Positions 4,630 to 6,944 of a DNA stretch of 6,944 bases are shown one piece after another. The position numbers were made by a program, and so were the translations under genes. Source of the DNA: an uncultured Pseudobdellovibrionaceae bacterium (GTDB taxonomy: Bacteria; Bdellovibrionota; Bdellovibrionia; Bdellovibrionales; JAMPXM01); contig CAKQVW010000150.1 in assembly GCA_934277865.1 (NCBI GenBank), positions 1-6,944 on the forward strand, read 5' to 3'. Position 1 is the stretch's first letter. Every line of letters begins with the position of its first letter. A model generated the notes under the pieces. That model was not told where the DNA came from. It was given only the letters and a program-made list of their open reading frames with translations, and did no database searches.

Positions 4630-6944
4630 ATGAGTTCAAATCCCCAATCGGAAAAGTCCCTGCTGGATCGCGAAGCCCTCGATTATCATCAGCGCCCCAC
4701 CCCGGGGAAAGTCGAGGTCATTTCTAGTAAACCAGTTTCAACCGACCGCGCACTCTCTCTAGCCTACTCGCCCGGCGTAGCCGTTCCCTGCAAAGAGATC
4801 GCGAAAGACCCAGAGCGGGTTTATGACTACACCACAAAAGGCAATCTGGTCGCGGTGATCACAAACGGCACCGCCGTTCTTGGCCTCGGAGACATCGGCC
4901 CCCTGGCAGGCAAACCTGTCATGGAAGGAAAGGGTGTCCTGTTTAAACAATTCGCCAATATCAACGTCTTTGACCTCGAACTCCAGACGAGCTCGGTCGA
5001 CGAGTTCTGTAGCGCCGTGAAGGCCTTGGAGCCGACCTTCGGCGGCATCAACCTCGAGGACATCAAAGCGCCCGAGTGTTTTGAAATCGAAGAGCGCCTG
5101 AAGAAAGAGATGAACATCCCCGTCTTCCACGACGATCAACACGGAACGGCCATCATCTCGGGCGCCGCACTTCTAAACGCATGTGAAGTCACCGGTCGCA
5201 AAATGAGCGAGATCCGACTTGTTGTGAATGGCGCAGGGGCCGCCTCGATTTCCTGCACACGCATTTTTATGGCTCTCGGAGTGAGACCTGAAAACATCCT
5301 GATGTGCGACTCCAAAGGAGTGATCTACAAGGGCCGCAAAGAAGGTATGAACAAATACAAAGAGCAGTTCGCCGTCGAAACTCCGGCGCGCACCCTGCTT
5401 GACGCACTCAAAGGCGCAGACGTGTTTATCGGTCTTTCTGTCGCTGGCGCCGTCACCGAGGAAATGCTTAAAGTCATGGCGGATCGTCCAATTATCTTTG
5501 CGATGGCAAACCCCGACCCGGAGATCGACCCACCAACAGCAAGACGCATTCGCCCTGACTGCATCGTTGCAACCGGTCGCTCGGACTATGCCAACCAAGT
5601 GAACAACGTCTTGGGCTTCCCTTTCATCTTCCGCGGGGCGCTGGATGTGCGTGCAACCCAGATCAATGAAGAGATGAAACTTGCAGCCGTCCACGCTTTG
5701 GCGAAACTCGCCAAAGAAGAGGTCCCAGAGAAAGTATCGGCAGCTTACGGCGGCCAGAGCTTTAGCTTCGGGCCCGAATACCTGATTCCAAAACCGTTTG
5801 ATCCACGCGTTCTGCTGTGGGTGACTCCCGCCGTTGCGAAAGCCGCGATGGACTCCGGCGTCGCCAAAAAACCAATCACAGACTTCCAGGCTTATCGTGA
5901 TCGCCTCGAGGCCTTCCAGGGCGCTCGCACCGGCTTTGTTCGCTCGGTCATGCACCGAGTGAAGAACCAGGCTGTCTCCAGCGGCAAACAGCTCCCCAAA
6001 ATCGTCTTCCCTGAAGGGGTCTCAACAAAAGTTCTCAAAGCTCTGCAAACGGTCGTTCACGAAGACATTATCCAGCCCATCATCATTGGAAATCGCGACA
6101 AGGTGATGCAGCAGATGGATCTCTTGGGTCTTGAAGATCTCAAGTCCCTGACTATCATCAATCCCGTCGAGCATCCCAAGTACCGCGAATACGTCGACAA
6201 ACTGTACACGCTCCGACACCGCAAAGGTGTCATGGCCCGCGAAGCCGAGCGACTCATGCTGGATCCCGACTACTTCGCCTCGATGATGGTTCATGCCGGT
6301 GACGCCCAAGCGATCATCACAGGTGCCACACAGAACTATTCGGACTGCGTGAAGCCGATCTTGGAAATCATCGGTGCTGGTGCTCGTAAAACAGCAAGTG
6401 GCCTGAACCTGGTTATCTTCAAAAATAAGATGCTCTTCTTTGCCGACACGACGATGAACATCGATCCATCGGCCGAGCAAGTAGCGACGATTGCCATCCA
6501 CGCGGCCCGAGTCGCCGAGTACTTCCGCATTCAACCGCGGATCGCGATGCTGTCTTACACAAACTTCCGTTCGCGAGGCGAAAACCCGTCGAAGATGCGA
6601 CAAGCAGCCGAGATCGTGAAGAAGCGGTATCCTCACCTCATCGTCGATGGCGAGATGCAGGCGGACACGGCGGTGAATCCGGACATCGTCGAGCGCATCT
6701 TCCCGTTCTGCGAAGTCAAAAACGGCGCCAACATCTTGATCTTCCCGAACCTCGACGCCGGCAACATCAGTTACAAACTGGTGCAGCAGCTTGGCGGTGG
6801 CGAAGTCATCGGGCCATTCTTGATGGGGGTTCGTAAACCCGCCAACGTCCTTCAGCGCACGTGCACGGTGGACGACATCGTCAACACGGTGGCCCTGACC
6901 GCGCTTCAGGCGCAGGCGTTTATGGAAAACAGCTCGACCTACCC
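4630..6944 (+). CDS. maeB: NAD(P)-dependent malic enzyme with C-terminal phosphotransacetylase-like domain, partial at its 3' end
   Basis: Oxidative decarboxylation of malate to pyruvate with reduction of NADP (MaeB type; cofactor inferred) in the cytoplasm. The ATG at 4630 opens a frame of 771 complete codons that reaches the window edge without a stop. The catalytic domain (about 15-180) has Y46 in LAYSPGV, the lysine motif MEGKG (98-102), metal-ligand region NLEDIKAPE (141-149) and FHDDQHGTA (166-174). The nucleotide fold follows, with GAGAAS (201-206), ANPDPE (293-298) and the stretch around FRGALDV (334-340). From about residue 457 (IVFPEG) to the end there is a phosphotransacetylase-like domain with ITGAT (563-567), DGEMQAD (673-679) and NILIFPN (701-707). 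In MaeB enzymes this domain binds acetyl-CoA and regulates activity rather than making acetyl phosphate. E. coli MaeB has 759 residues, and the last visible residues lie past its aligned end, so only a short tail is missing. The Shine-Dalgarno site, AGGA nine bases upstream, is modest. The gene diverges from the beta-oxidation operon. Confidence 0.95.
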   Translation, partial: MSSNPQSEKSLLDREALDYHQRPTPGKVEVISSKPVSTDRALSLAYSPGVAVPCKEIAKDPERVYDYTTKGNLVAVITNGTAVLGLGDIGPLAGKPVMEGKGVLFKQFANINVFDLELQTSSVDEFCSAVKALEPTFGGINLEDIKAPECFEIEERLKKEMNIPVFHDDQHGTAIISGAALLNACEVTGRKMSEIRLVVNGAGAASISCTRIFMALGVRPENILMCDSKGVIYKGRKEGMNKYKEQFAVETPARTLLDALKGADVFIGLSVAGAVTEEMLKVMADRPIIFAMANPDPEIDPPTARRIRPDCIVATGRSDYANQVNNVLGFPFIFRGALDVRATQINEEMKLAAVHALAKLAKEEVPEKVSAAYGGQSFSFGPEYLIPKPFDPRVLLWVTPAVAKAAMDSGVAKKPITDFQAYRDRLEAFQGARTGFVRSVMHRVKNQAVSSGKQLPKIVFPEGVSTKVLKALQTVVHEDIIQPIIIGNRDKVMQQMDLLGLEDLKSLTIINPVEHPKYREYVDKLYTLRHRKGVMAREAERLMLDPDYFASMMVHAGDAQAIITGATQNYSDCVKPILEIIGAGARKTASGLNLVIFKNKMLFFADTTMNIDPSAEQVATIAIHAARVAEYFRIQPRIAMLSYTNFRSRGENPSKMRQAAEIVKKRYPHLIVDGEMQADTAVNPDIVERIFPFCEVKNGANILIFPNLDAGNISYKLVQQLGGGEVIGPFLMGVRKPANVLQRTCTVDDIVNTVALTALQAQAFMENSSTY

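Noticed and set aside
5173..5955. Open frame of 260 codons on the minus strand inside the malic enzyme gene
   Set aside because: It is antisense to a well-conserved coding region, has no recognisable motif and is rich in Cys, His and Phe. This is shadow composition.
1..6944. Mobile elements, CRISPR arrays, tRNA or rRNA genes, phage or defence genes
   Set aside because: No transposase, terminal repeats, regularly spaced repeats, structural RNA or nuclease-type motifs were seen. The space is almost fully accounted for by four metabolic or envelope genes.

Overview
The window reads as ordinary chromosomal DNA from a Gram-negative bacterium, about half G+C, carrying central carbon and fatty-acid metabolism. 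The Gram-negative reading rests on a lipoprotein signal peptide with the usual outer-membrane sorting residues, a FadI/FadJ-type beta-oxidation pair and a MaeB-type malic enzyme. A Bdellovibrio-like or other deltaproteobacterial-grade lineage is possible but is only an impression; no RNA gene or lineage marker is present to settle it.

Layout. Positions 1-617 (minus strand) hold the N-terminal 205 codons of a predicted lipoprotein of unknown function, which runs off the left edge. Positions 618-793 hold its Shine-Dalgarno site and a strong stem-loop terminator (704-739) for the operon to its right. Positions 794-4378 (minus strand) hold a two-gene operon: a thiolase (fadI-like, 3008-4378) transcribed first, then the multifunctional enoyl-CoA hydratase/3-hydroxyacyl-CoA dehydrogenase (fadJ-like, 794-2968), with a small hairpin between them. 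Positions 4379-4629 are a 251-base divergent intergenic region. It carries a good minus-strand promoter overlapped by two tandem 11-bp repeats, an inverted repeat at the predicted start site, a candidate plus-strand promoter, a possible 40-codon small ORF and a short leader hairpin. Positions 4630-6944 (plus strand) hold a hybrid malic enzyme with a C-terminal phosphotransacetylase-like domain (maeB-like), open at the right edge but probably missing only its last few codons.

How the genes fit together. FadJ and FadI carry out the last three steps of each beta-oxidation turn: hydration, NAD-dependent oxidation and thiolysis to acetyl-CoA. Malic enzyme converts malate to pyruvate with reduction of NAD(P), and MaeB-type enzymes are known to respond to acetyl-CoA through the phosphotransacetylase-like domain. 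The divergent arrangement therefore joins an acetyl-CoA-producing operon to an enzyme that withdraws C4 acids from the TCA cycle. The repeats in the shared control region are the least explained part of the window. I found no mobile element, CRISPR array, tRNA, rRNA or defence-like system, and nothing that looks like a wholly new system.
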